64,000 bases of DNA from positions 235,611 through 299,610 of the forward strand of contig JARGOX010000006.1 of the NCBI GenBank assembly GCA_029233925.1, in the 5' to 3' direction. This DNA is from Rhizobiaceae bacterium. Lineage in GTDB: Bacteria; Pseudomonadota; Alphaproteobacteria; Rhizobiales; Rhizobiaceae. A program made the position numbers and the translations under genes. The notes beneath the pieces are model-generated. The model was not told where the DNA came from and ran no database searches. It saw only the letters and a program-made list of their open reading frames with translations. Below are positions 18,708 through 26,541 of the stretch, one piece after another (the stretch's first letter is position 1; each line of letters starts with the position of its first letter).

Positions 18708-18752
18708 TTGGCACCAATGTGGGCTTGAGCCTGGCACTACCTTTGGTCTCAT
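18708..18752. promoter_or_regulatory. TauR-like half-sites upstream of tauA
   Basis: Three same-direction half-sites are visible: TTGGCACCAA at 18708, CTGGCACTAC at 18731 and TTGGTCTCAT at 18743. The last two are spaced 12 bp start to start. They resemble the half-sites before xsc (CTGGCTCTAC) and the MocR gene (TTGGCCTCAT). The remaining intergenic sequence 18553-18899 shows no gene. Confidence 0.45.
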
Positions 18753-18899
18753 CATTAATTGCCTAATGGTTACAGGAGTGTCCGACCCGCTTGCTATTTA
18801 CAATTGTTCTAGCGACTTTTACCCATACTCCTGATTGAATACGCAGACCGGCATACCCGGCTCAAACGCCACACAAAGTGCGAATAAAGGGGAATATCA

Positions 18900-19886
18900 A
18901 TGTCCATGAAAACCAGAATGACTGCTCTGGCCACCGGAATGCTGCTGTCCACATTGGGTGGTATTCCGGGCGCCCTGGCTCTCGATGAAGTCACCGTTGC
19001 CTATTTTCTTGAATGGCCGACAGCCAACCAGGTCGCCCAGATGGAAGAAACCTATGACAAGGAAATGGGCGTCAAACTCAAATGGCGCGCCTTCGGCAAT
19101 GGCAACGAAATGACACAGGCCATGGTTTCCGGTGATGTGCAGATTGCCTACAGTCAGGGTTTTGTCCCGTTTGTCGTCGGTGTAAGCACCGGGGCGCCGC
19201 TCAGGCTTGTCGGTATCGCCGTGACCTATGCGGAAAACGACAATTGCGTTGTGCACAAAGATGCCGGCATCACCAAGGCCAATGCAAAGGATCTTGAAAG
19301 CAAAAAGGTTGCAACGCCCATCGGCAATGTCACCCATTACAAGTTGCTGCGTACACTGGAGCATCTCGGTGTGGATCACAGCAAGGTCAACCTGGTGCAG
19401 ATGAACCCACCGGACGGAGCAGTTGCTCTTGCCCGTGCCGATGTGGCCATGGCCTGCGGTTTTGGTGGCGCGCTAACGCGCATGCGCGAATATGGTGAGC
19501 CCCTGATGACGGGCGCCGAACAGGAGGCTATCGGCATCAACACATTCGATATTGTGACGGTGACCAATCAGTTCGCAGAAGAGCATCCGGACCTGGTCGA
19601 AAAATTCATGGCGGTAACGGAAGCTGCCAATATTGCTTACAAGGCCGATCCTGATGCAGCCTACCCGATTGTTGCCAAGGCCTCCGGCATGGATATCGAT
19701 ACCACCAAGGCAACCATGGCCAATTTCGGATTTCCAACCGCTGCAGACCAGAAAGGCCCCAACTGGCTTGGTGGTGGCGTTCAGAAAATGACCAAGGGTG
19801 TCGCAGACGTCATGGTATCGGCCGGCGGCATGGACAAAGCGCTTGATGACTACTCGGTCTTCATCGATCCCAACTTCCTGAAATAG
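18900..19886 (+). CDS. tauA: Taurine-type ABC transporter substrate-binding protein
   Basis: A 328-residue periplasmic binding protein with signal peptide MSMKTRMTALATGMLLSTLG ending at about GALA. The mature part begins LDEVTVAYFLEWPTANQV and resembles TauA/SsuA-type proteins of the nitrate-sulfonate-taurine family (VKLKWRAFGNGNEMTQAMVS, DVQIAYSQGFVPFVVG). It captures the ligand for import by the following ATPase and permease. The start at 18900 is preceded by GGGGAA. TauR-like half-sites lie upstream and xsc is 3.6 kb away, which favours a sulfonate. In this island the ligand may be taurine or an N-methylated relative. A strong hairpin follows the stop codon. Confidence 0.85.
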   Translation: MSMKTRMTALATGMLLSTLGGIPGALALDEVTVAYFLEWPTANQVAQMEETYDKEMGVKLKWRAFGNGNEMTQAMVSGDVQIAYSQGFVPFVVGVSTGAPLRLVGIAVTYAENDNCVVHKDAGITKANAKDLESKKVATPIGNVTHYKLLRTLEHLGVDHSKVNLVQMNPPDGAVALARADVAMACGFGGALTRMREYGEPLMTGAEQEAIGINTFDIVTVTNQFAEEHPDLVEKFMAVTEAANIAYKADPDAAYPIVAKASGMDIDTTKATMANFGFPTAADQKGPNWLGGGVQKMTKGVADVMVSAGGMDKALDDYSVFIDPNFLK

Positions 19887-19899
19887 TCAGCCAACAATT

Positions 19900-19926
19900 A
19901 TTCAGGCGGCATGTTGCCGCCTGAAT
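19900..19926 (+). terminator. 12-bp-stem hairpin between tauA and tauB
   Basis: ATTCAGGCGGCA, loop TGT and TGCCGCCTGAAT form a perfect 12-bp stem directly after tauA. No T-run follows, so it is more likely a transcript-stabilising or partial termination element that raises TauA relative to TauBC than a full terminator. Confidence 0.6.
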
Positions 19927-19959
19927 TGATGGGTGCGTCCTTCAAGGTGGAGAGAGTAT

Positions 19960-20760
19960 TTGACCGGCATTGCTATAGACGGCGTTTCGATGGTTTTCAC
20001 GATACCCGGCGGCGGTGAAGTCCATGCATTGAACAATGTGAGCCTCGACATCAAGGAAGGCGAGATCGTCTCGGTCCTCGGTCCATCAGGCTGTGGCAAG
20101 ACCACGCTTTTGAATATTGTCGCGGGGTTTCTATCTCCGACGTCCGGCGAGGTGCAACTGAACAATCACATTGTCAAAGGTCCCGGTTCAGAGCGCGGCA
20201 TGGTTTTCCAGCAGGGCGCCCTTTTTGAGTGGTTGACCGTATCGGAAAATGTGGCCTTCGGACCAAACATGGCAGGCAAGCCGAAAGACCAGACGCGTCA
20301 GAAGGTCGAACACCTTCTTCAAATCGTCGGCCTGGGTGATTTTGGAGAAAAACCCGTCTACCAGCTTTCGGGAGGCATGCAGCAACGGGTCGCCCTCGCC
20401 CGTTGCCTTGCCAATGATCCGGACGTGATCCTGATGGATGAGCCGTTGGGCGCCCTTGACGCGCTGACCCGGGAAAAGATGCAGGGACTGGTCCTCAAGC
20501 TCTGGGAAGAAACCGGCAAGACCATCATTCTCATCACACACTCTGTGGAGGAGGCCCTTTTCCTCGGCGAGAAACTGATCGTCATGGCGCCCCGTCCCGG
20601 CCGGATCGAGAAGATCTATGACCTTCCCTTTGCCCGGCAAGGCAGAACAAAAAGCCCCCGCGACATCAAGGCCAGCGCCGAATTTGTTGAAAAACGCGAG
20701 GAAATTCTCTCCATGATCTGGGAAATGGAAGAGGAAATCATGGGCCAGGCAACACCCTGA
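19960..20760 (+). CDS. tauB: Taurine-type ABC transporter ATP-binding protein
   Basis: About 266 residues with Walker A GPSGCGKTT near residue 42, Q-loop region RGMVFQQGALFEWLTV, signature LSGGMQQRVALARCL and Walker B VILMDEPLGALD. It energises uptake of the TauA ligand. I place the start at the TTG at 19960 because AAGGTGGAGAGA lies immediately upstream; the frame stays open to a GTG at 19933, but that would put the ribosome-binding site inside the gene. It ends 12 bp before tauC and forms one transport unit with tauA and tauC. Confidence 0.88.
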   Translation: MTGIAIDGVSMVFTIPGGGEVHALNNVSLDIKEGEIVSVLGPSGCGKTTLLNIVAGFLSPTSGEVQLNNHIVKGPGSERGMVFQQGALFEWLTVSENVAFGPNMAGKPKDQTRQKVEHLLQIVGLGDFGEKPVYQLSGGMQQRVALARCLANDPDVILMDEPLGALDALTREKMQGLVLKLWEETGKTIILITHSVEEALFLGEKLIVMAPRPGRIEKIYDLPFARQGRTKSPRDIKASAEFVEKREEILSMIWEMEEEIMGQATP

Positions 20761-20772
20761 CAGGAGACTGAA

Positions 20773-21639
20773 ATGGCAGACAAGAAACAGCCTTCTGACA
20801 TCGCCATCTGGCTGGGCATCGCGGACAATGCATTCACGCGTCAGAAAACCGTGAAATTCGGTGATGCCAGTGCCGTCAATTCCGGCCGCATATACAGTTT
20901 TATCGTGGTCTTCGGGCTGGGTGCCCTCTGGGTCCTTGCCTCGATCATGGGATTTGTCGAGCCTTTCTACTGGCCGACCATTGGCGGAACAATCGACCGC
21001 GTCTATCTCCTGGTGACAGAAGGTTTCCGCAATGTGCCGCTTTGGGAGCATGTGGGCATCAGTGTCTTCCGGGTGATATCCGGTGTTATCTTTGGCGCGC
21101 TGGTCGGCGTCCCCCTGGGCTTTGCCATGGGCTTGTCCTCGACGGCACGCGGTCTGTTTGACCCGATTGTCGAATTCATGCGCCCCATCCCGCCGCTGGC
21201 GCTTATTCCCCTGATCATCCTGTGGTTCGGCATTGACGAGACAGCCAAGATCTTCCTGCTGTTTCTTGCATCGCTCTTCATCATGACCATTGCTGCCCGC
21301 TCAGGCGTATCCAGTGTCGGGATTTCCAAGGTCCATGCAGCCTATTCCCTCGGCGCTTCGAAACTGCAAATACTGCGCCATGTGATCCTGCCCAACGCCT
21401 TGCCGGAAATTTTCACCGGTCTGCGCACCTCCATGGGGGTGTGCTGGGGAACAGTTGTCGCCGCCGAGCTGGTCGCAGCCGATAAGGGTGTCGGCTCGAT
21501 GATCATGATCGCAAAGAATTTCCTGCAGACCGATACCGTGGTGATCGGCATCATCATCATCGGGGTCATCGGCTATATCATCGAGATATTCATGCGTTAT
21601 CTGGAAAACTGGCTGATCCCCTGGAAAGGCAAGGGCTGA
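20773..21639 (+). CDS. tauC: Taurine-type ABC transporter permease
   Basis: A 288-residue inner-membrane permease of the BPD type. Hydrophobic segments include IYSFIVVFGLGALWVLASIM, VISGVIFGALVGVPLGFAMG, and the C-terminal VVIGIIIIGVIGYIIEIFM. The cytoplasmic EAA-like loop reads AYSLGASKLQILRHVILPNALPE, which docks TauB. It forms the channel for the TauA ligand. The gene starts 12 bp after tauB. The extended N terminus (about 40 residues before the first membrane segment) is usual in this subfamily. A weak hairpin at 21666-21684 lies between its stop and the convergent dehydrogenase gene. Confidence 0.88.
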   Translation: MADKKQPSDIAIWLGIADNAFTRQKTVKFGDASAVNSGRIYSFIVVFGLGALWVLASIMGFVEPFYWPTIGGTIDRVYLLVTEGFRNVPLWEHVGISVFRVISGVIFGALVGVPLGFAMGLSSTARGLFDPIVEFMRPIPPLALIPLIILWFGIDETAKIFLLFLASLFIMTIAARSGVSSVGISKVHAAYSLGASKLQILRHVILPNALPEIFTGLRTSMGVCWGTVVAAELVAADKGVGSMIMIAKNFLQTDTVVIGIIIIGVIGYIIEIFMRYLENWLIPWKGKG

Positions 21640-21665
21640 CGCCCCGGCATTTTCTAAAGCAAAGT

Positions 21666-21684
21666 CGCCGCCTTGATGACGGCG
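21666..21684. terminator. Weak hairpin between convergent tauC and dehydrogenase genes
   Basis: CGCCG at 21666-21670 pairs with CGGCG at 21680-21684 across a 9-nt loop in the 67-bp gap between two convergent stop codons. There is no strong T-run, so termination is plausible but weakly supported. Confidence 0.3.
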
Positions 21685-21706
21685 CCTCTATTTCAAAGAG
21701 CGACCA

Positions 21707-24142
21707 TCAGGCCCTCAAGCGCTCATTCTTGGGATCATAGATCACCTCGGGAACCACTGTCGCCTGACGCTTTTCTCCAAAAATGTCGATCAGCAGAACG
21801 CTGCCTTCCGCCGCATGGCTGACATTGACGTAACCAAAGGCAATGGACTTGCCGGTGCGGTGCCCAAAGCCACCGGACGTCACCAGCCCGACCGGTTCTT
21901 CACCAGCGAAAACCGGGCTGCCATAGGGGGCCTGCGTCCCGTCGCCATGCGCCAGCTCCATCACCACGAAACGCTGGGAGACACCCTCCTGACTTTGCCG
22001 CAGCAGGGCCTGTCGTCCGATGAAATCCGCCTTGTTGAGCCGCACGAAGCGATCAACGCCGGATGTCAGGGGTGAATATTCCGACGATAGATCCTGTTTC
22101 CAGCCGCGATAACCCTTTTCAAGCCGCATGGAATCCATCGCATACATGCCGAAATGGCCAATGCCATGGGCTTCGCCTGCCTGCAGCAATTGCCCATGGA
22201 CACTGTTCATGCATTCCATCGGCAGATGCAATTCATAGCCCAGTTCACCGACATAATTGACGCGCAAGACAAGACCACGCGCCATGCCGATGGTGATTAG
22301 TGCAGCGCCCAGCCAGGGCAGGTTTTCATAGGACAGATGCTGTTCGGCCACCATCGCCAGAATGTCGCGTGACAATGGGCCTGCCAGCACAAGCGTACCA
22401 AAACGGGCAGTGACATCCTCCAGCACAACGGAGCTATCGTCAGGCATATGCTGTTGCAGCCAGTCACGGTCGTGCCAATAGCCTGCGGCCGGGCCGATCA
22501 GCCAAAAGCGGTTCTGCGACAGCCGGGTCAGGGTCATTTCGGTGACCACACCGCCGCTCTCATTGCAGAAATAGGCCAGTGACACGCGCCCTTCCCGTGG
22601 CAAGGCGCCCGTGATCATGCCGTCCAGCCAGTCAGACGCCGCCTCACCTGAAAGTTCAAATCGCGTAAAACCGGTCAGGTCCAGAAGACCTGCCCTTTCG
22701 GCAACCATTTTGACTTCGCCGGCCACCGCATCATCAAAATGCGGTTTTCCATAGGTCATGTCCGGCTCGGACCGGTCACCGTCACGGGCAAACCACAGGG
22801 GCCGTTCCCATCCGCCAAAGCTGCCGAATTGTGCACCGGCTGCCCGCATTGTTTCATAAAGTGGCGATGTCTTGCCCGGTCGCCCCGCCGGCCACGGCCT
22901 GTGTGGCAGGTGCATGGCGTATTCATTCTGATAGACTTCAACGGCCTTGAGCGTTGCATAGGTCTTTGTGGCAAAATCGGTAAACCTGCGCGGATCGACC
23001 ATCCATAGATCGAGCTCGCTCTCACCTTCAGTAATGAATTCTGCGATGACCTTTCCCGCACCGCCGGCCTGACAAATACCAAAGGTAAAGACACAGGCTT
23101 CATAGAAGTTGGTCAATCCCGGTGCCGGGCCGATCAATGGCAGGCCATCGGGCGCATAGGGGATGGGGCCGTTGATCACTTTCTGGACCCCGCCTTTGGC
23201 CAGCATCGGAACCCGCTCGCAGGCGGCATTGATGTACCATTCGAGCCTGTCCAGGTCATCCGGGTAGAGCTGGAAGGCAAAATCGTCGGGTGTGCCCTCC
23301 TTGAGCCAATGGGGCGTCGCCTGCCATTCATAGGGCCCCAGAATGAGGCCATTGCCTTCCTGGCGAAGATAGTAGCTGTCATCCGGGTCACGCAGCAGCG
23401 GAATGCTCTTGTCCAGCCCTTCCAGATCAGCAATGGCCTCGGTGACCAGATATTGATGCGACATGGTCACCATCGGAATGTCACGACCGACCATGCGGCC
23501 GATTTCGTCGGCATAATAACCGGCCGCATTGACGACGGTTTGCGCGTGAATATCGCCCTTGTCTGTGGTGACATCCCAACTGCCGTCCAACCGTTGCTTC
23601 AATCCGGTTACCTTGGTGAAGCGCGCAATCCGCGCACCCTTGTCGCGTGCGCCTTTGGCAAAGGCCTGGGTCAATTGCGCCGGATCGATATCACCGTCTT
23701 CACTGTCCCACAGACCGCCTGTCAGGTCATGGGTTTCAAGCCATGGATAATATGTGCTCTGCATCTCCTTGGCACTGAGAACCGCCATATCCATGCCGGC
23801 AACATTGGCCATGGCGGCCACATGTTCAAATTCCTGCATGCGCTCCTTCGAATGGGCCAACCGGACCGCACCGGTCATATGACGGTTGATCGGATAGCCA
23901 ACCGCGTCACCCAGACGATTGTAGAGGCGCGAGCCATAATTCTGCAGTTTCATTAGGTTGAGATTGCCGGTAAAATTCGGCGTATTGCCGGCTGCATGCC
24001 AGGTCGAACCGGAGGTCAGTTCATTCTTCTCTATCAAGACAGTGTCTGTCACCCCGGCAATGGCCAGATGGTAGAGACAGCTCGCACCAACGACACCACC
24101 ACCAATGATGACCACCTGTGCATGGGAAACAAGATCCGCCAT
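21707..24142 (-). CDS. FAD-dependent dimethylglycine/sarcosine dehydrogenase-like protein with GcvT domain (second copy)
   Basis: An 811-residue paralogue of the protein at 8925-11396, with the same order of parts: FAD motif VVIIGGGVVGASCLYHLAIAG, flavinylation motif TSGSTWHAAGN, then a GcvT-type folate domain from about residue 430 (GGWERPLWF, VNYVGELGYELHLP, EKGYRGWKQDLSSEYSPL, GFGHRTGKSIAFGYV). The two proteins are clearly divergent, so they probably act on different methylated amines or successive steps. CAGGAGA precedes the ATG at 24142. It follows the XRE-cupin gene by 15 bp on the same strand, forming a two-gene unit under the palindrome at 24817-24843. Its substrate is unknown. Confidence 0.85.
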   Translation of the reverse strand: MADLVSHAQVVIIGGGVVGASCLYHLAIAGVTDTVLIEKNELTSGSTWHAAGNTPNFTGNLNLMKLQNYGSRLYNRLGDAVGYPINRHMTGAVRLAHSKERMQEFEHVAAMANVAGMDMAVLSAKEMQSTYYPWLETHDLTGGLWDSEDGDIDPAQLTQAFAKGARDKGARIARFTKVTGLKQRLDGSWDVTTDKGDIHAQTVVNAAGYYADEIGRMVGRDIPMVTMSHQYLVTEAIADLEGLDKSIPLLRDPDDSYYLRQEGNGLILGPYEWQATPHWLKEGTPDDFAFQLYPDDLDRLEWYINAACERVPMLAKGGVQKVINGPIPYAPDGLPLIGPAPGLTNFYEACVFTFGICQAGGAGKVIAEFITEGESELDLWMVDPRRFTDFATKTYATLKAVEVYQNEYAMHLPHRPWPAGRPGKTSPLYETMRAAGAQFGSFGGWERPLWFARDGDRSEPDMTYGKPHFDDAVAGEVKMVAERAGLLDLTGFTRFELSGEAASDWLDGMITGALPREGRVSLAYFCNESGGVVTEMTLTRLSQNRFWLIGPAAGYWHDRDWLQQHMPDDSSVVLEDVTARFGTLVLAGPLSRDILAMVAEQHLSYENLPWLGAALITIGMARGLVLRVNYVGELGYELHLPMECMNSVHGQLLQAGEAHGIGHFGMYAMDSMRLEKGYRGWKQDLSSEYSPLTSGVDRFVRLNKADFIGRQALLRQSQEGVSQRFVVMELAHGDGTQAPYGSPVFAGEEPVGLVTSGGFGHRTGKSIAFGYVNVSHAAEGSVLLIDIFGEKRQATVVPEVIYDPKNERLRA

Positions 24143-24157
24143 GGTAATCTCCTGATA

Positions 24158-24757
24158 CTAGTAAATGGGTGGAGAAATCACCCATAGGGCAACTGCCGGT
24201 TCATCATAATTGTTTTCCCAGGAAAATTTCTCCTCCTTGAAGCGAAAACAATCGCCGGCCTGAACCATGAAAAATCGCTCGCCGATACGAATGTCCAGCT
24301 TTCCTGAAACCACATAGGCGGTCTCTTCGGTCATGCGACGAACCGGCTTTTCAAGCCGTGCGCCCGGTGCAAAGACACTACGGATCATTTCATAAGAACC
24401 GCCGAGATCCGGTGAAAGCAGTTCTTCAACCAAACCATCCCCCGTCGAACCGCTCATGCGGCGCAGACCGGACCGGGTAATCAGGCCACGCTCGGCCTCG
24501 CTGACATCGGACAGCACCAGAAACCAGGTGACGGGCACGCCAAACAATTGGGCAACCTGACGCAACTCTTCCGTCGACAGCGACGAAATCCCGCGCTCGA
24601 CCTGGCTGAGAAACCCGATTGAACGCCCCAGACTGGCGGACATTTCTGTCAGTGTCATGCCGCGGGATTGCCGGATGGCACGGATGTCACGACCAATATC
24701 GGTCGACACGGCGGCCGTTGCCGAGCGCGTTGCATCCCCTTTGTTGCCGACAGCCAT
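24158..24757 (-). CDS. XRE-family regulator with C-terminal cupin domain
   Basis: A 199-residue protein. Residues about 22-80 are an HTH_3 domain (IRAIRQSRGMTLTEMSASLG, SIGFLSQVERGISSLS). Residues 125-195 form a cupin barrel that likely senses a small molecule (YEMIRSVFAPGARLEKPVRR, TEETAYVVSGKLDIRIGERF, VQAGDCFRFKEEKFSWEN). Similar regulators control betaine, polyamine and amino acid catabolism. It is co-oriented with and 15 bp upstream of the second dimethylglycine-dehydrogenase-like gene. A perfectly spaced palindrome 59 bp before its start also occurs before two further genes of the island, so it is the best candidate regulator of that set, probably autoregulated. Confidence 0.88.
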   Translation of the reverse strand: MAVGNKGDATRSATAAVSTDIGRDIRAIRQSRGMTLTEMSASLGRSIGFLSQVERGISSLSTEELRQVAQLFGVPVTWFLVLSDVSEAERGLITRSGLRRMSGSTGDGLVEELLSPDLGGSYEMIRSVFAPGARLEKPVRRMTEETAYVVSGKLDIRIGERFFMVQAGDCFRFKEEKFSWENNYDEPAVALWVISPPIY

Positions 24758-24816
24758 CGTTCATCCCGTTGCAGCAGACACAGCCCACAGCTGTGCCCCG
24801 AGCTTCCCTCAAGTCC

Positions 24817-24843
24817 CGTGAAAAATCAATCGATTTTTTCACG
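24817..24843. promoter_or_regulatory. 27-bp palindrome, site C of a candidate XRE-cupin regulon
   Basis: CGTGAAA at 24817-24823 and TTTTCACG at 24836-24843 flank a 12-bp spacer that continues the symmetry (the arms extend to CCGTGAAAAA and TTTTTTCACGG). It lies 59 bp upstream of the XRE-cupin start and 32 bp downstream of the flavoprotein stop. It lacks a T-run, so an operator is more likely than a terminator. Confidence 0.6.
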
Positions 24844-24875
24844 GCTTGGCATTCGGCAGAAGGGATTTAATAAAA

Positions 24876-26039
24876 CTAGCCGGCAAGTTCGCGGCGCGCC
24901 ATCATATGCGCCCTTGGTAAATTGACGGCATCCACACAGAGCAGATGATCGCCTGCGTAGTAGCGGATGGCAAAGGAATTCTCCGCTTCGCTGCCCTGCA
25001 TTTCAACGCGATCATAACCCTGCGACAGGCCTGCAATCTGCAATTTCGTATCAAATTGATCAGACCAGAACCAGGGAACCGGATCGTAATCATCTTCGAC
25101 TCCCAAAAGCGCATTGGCTGCGTGTTTGCCCTGATCGATTGCGTTCTGCACGCTCTCCAGCCGAATGTGGCGCTGATAACGATTGGAATGGAATGACGCA
25201 CAATCACCCGCCGCATAGATTTGCGGAAGCGACGTCCGGCACTGGCGATCGGTTTCAATGCCGTTGTTGATCCGCAGCCCGGCTGCCTCGGCCAGTTCAC
25301 TGACCGGCTCGGCGCCCACGGCCATCAGCACCATGTCAGCCTCAATGGCCGTTCCATCCGCCAGACGAACCCGCTCTGCCTGTCCCCTGCCCTCTATCGC
25401 CTCGAATCGTGAAGCCACATGAACATCCACACCATGGTCGCTGTGCAATTGGTGAAAATAGGTCGACATCTGCGGACAGACCACCCGCTGCAACAGACGT
25501 TCCGCGCCCTCGATCACAGTCACCTTATAATTGAAAGAGCGAAGCGCCGCAGCCACTTCTAGGCCGATATACCCCCCGCCGATAATGGCGATCTTCATCC
25601 CGGGCTTCATGGCAGCAGTCATGGCTTCGACATCCGCTATGGTGCGCATGGAGAAGACACCGGGCAGGTCCAGGCCCGGCACGTCAATGCGCCGCGACCG
25701 GGTACCCGTCGCCAGCAACAATTGACCATAGGCAATCAGCCGACCGTCCTGCATCATTACCTTTTGCTGCTCGGCATCGATTTCGACGGCCCGCTGCGAC
25801 AGGAGTGCCTCAATATTCAGTTTTCCGTAGAAATCCGGCCCTTTGAGCATCAGCCTGTCGATACCGATTTCGCCCTTCAGGAAGGCCTTTGACAGGGGTG
25901 GCCGCTGATAGGGCGCGTGCGGTTCGTCACCGATGAGAACCAGATCACCGTCATAGCCCTGCTGGCGCAAGGTTTCTGCTGCCTTGAGGCCACACTGGCC
26001 CGCACCGATGATCACGATCGGATCTTGTTTCATGAACAT
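24876..26039 (-). CDS. FAD/NAD-dependent ferredoxin (rubredoxin-type) reductase
   Basis: A 387-residue flavoprotein of the putidaredoxin/rhodocoxin reductase type. It shows an N-terminal IVIIGAGQCGLKAAETLRQQ FAD motif, the PYQRPPLSKAFLKGE active-site segment, a second nucleotide motif KIAIIGGGYIGLEVAAALRS near residue 147, and ATGTRSRRIDVPG and YAAGDCASFHS. It normally moves electrons from NADH to a 2Fe-2S ferredoxin serving an oxygenase. No ferredoxin, Rieske oxygenase or P450 gene is in the window. It is co-oriented with and upstream of the XRE-cupin and dehydrogenase genes, and follows the RAM-domain gene by 21 bp. A partner elsewhere in the genome, or a new one in this pathway, is implied. 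Confidence 0.85.
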   Translation of the reverse strand: MFMKQDPIVIIGAGQCGLKAAETLRQQGYDGDLVLIGDEPHAPYQRPPLSKAFLKGEIGIDRLMLKGPDFYGKLNIEALLSQRAVEIDAEQQKVMMQDGRLIAYGQLLLATGTRSRRIDVPGLDLPGVFSMRTIADVEAMTAAMKPGMKIAIIGGGYIGLEVAAALRSFNYKVTVIEGAERLLQRVVCPQMSTYFHQLHSDHGVDVHVASRFEAIEGRGQAERVRLADGTAIEADMVLMAVGAEPVSELAEAAGLRINNGIETDRQCRTSLPQIYAAGDCASFHSNRYQRHIRLESVQNAIDQGKHAANALLGVEDDYDPVPWFWSDQFDTKLQIAGLSQGYDRVEMQGSEAENSFAIRYYAGDHLLCVDAVNLPRAHMMARRELAG

Positions 26040-26060
26040 TTGCTTTCTTCGAAAAGGGAA

Positions 26061-26297
26061 TCAGAATGCCGTGAAGGTCATGGTGGTCAGAGACCTGGCG
26101 ATACCCGGGATATTCAGCACATGGTCATGAATGTATTTGCCGATATCCTCGCCCTTGGGCACATAGATTTTCATCAGCAGGTCAAACTCGCCGGATGTTG
26201 AATAGAGCTCTGAAATGATTTCACGCTCATAGATCTGATCGGCGACACTATAGGTCTGACCCGGCATACATTGAAGCTGAACAAAAACGCACGTCAT
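26061..26297 (-). CDS. Stand-alone Lrp/AsnC ligand-binding (RAM) domain protein
   Basis: A 78-residue protein that matches only the C-terminal effector-binding domain of Lrp/AsnC regulators (alpha-beta sandwich pattern VFVQLQCMPGQTYSVADQIY, then GEFDLLMKIYVPKG and LNIPGIARSLTTMTF). There is no DNA-binding helix. Such single-domain proteins form ring oligomers and bind amino acids; their role is mostly unclear. CGGGGAA precedes the ATG. It is 21 bp upstream of the ferredoxin-reductase gene and probably co-transcribed with it, so it may sense the amino-acid-like substrate or product of the island. Divergent from the hydrolase gene at 26542. Confidence 0.85.
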   Translation of the reverse strand: MTCVFVQLQCMPGQTYSVADQIYEREIISELYSTSGEFDLLMKIYVPKGEDIGKYIHDHVLNIPGIARSLTTMTFTAF

Positions 26298-26541
26298 TGT
26301 GTTTCCCCGAAATGAATTAGGTCCTGTCTGACAGAACTCGCCCTTTGATACAATATATCGGCGCAGCGTTTTGTTGAGAACATGACCAAGCGCAAAAAAA
26401 TCCTTACCCCATCAAACCGCTTTATTGTAATCCTGTCACAACGGCCGCGTTCTGGACATTTAACCACAAGCGCCATAACAAAGTGAATTCAATTCACCGC
26501 CCTGCTTTGGCGGCTGTGGAAACCATAAACAGGTGAGTACA

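Noticed and set aside
18649..18834. A 61-codon ORF in the mttB-tauA intergenic region
   Set aside because: It has no ribosome-binding site, covers the candidate operator sites and resembles no protein family.
24817..24843. Reading the palindrome as a terminator of the ferredoxin-reductase gene
   Set aside because: No T-run follows on either strand, and two sites with identical spacing lie upstream of other genes, which favours an operator.
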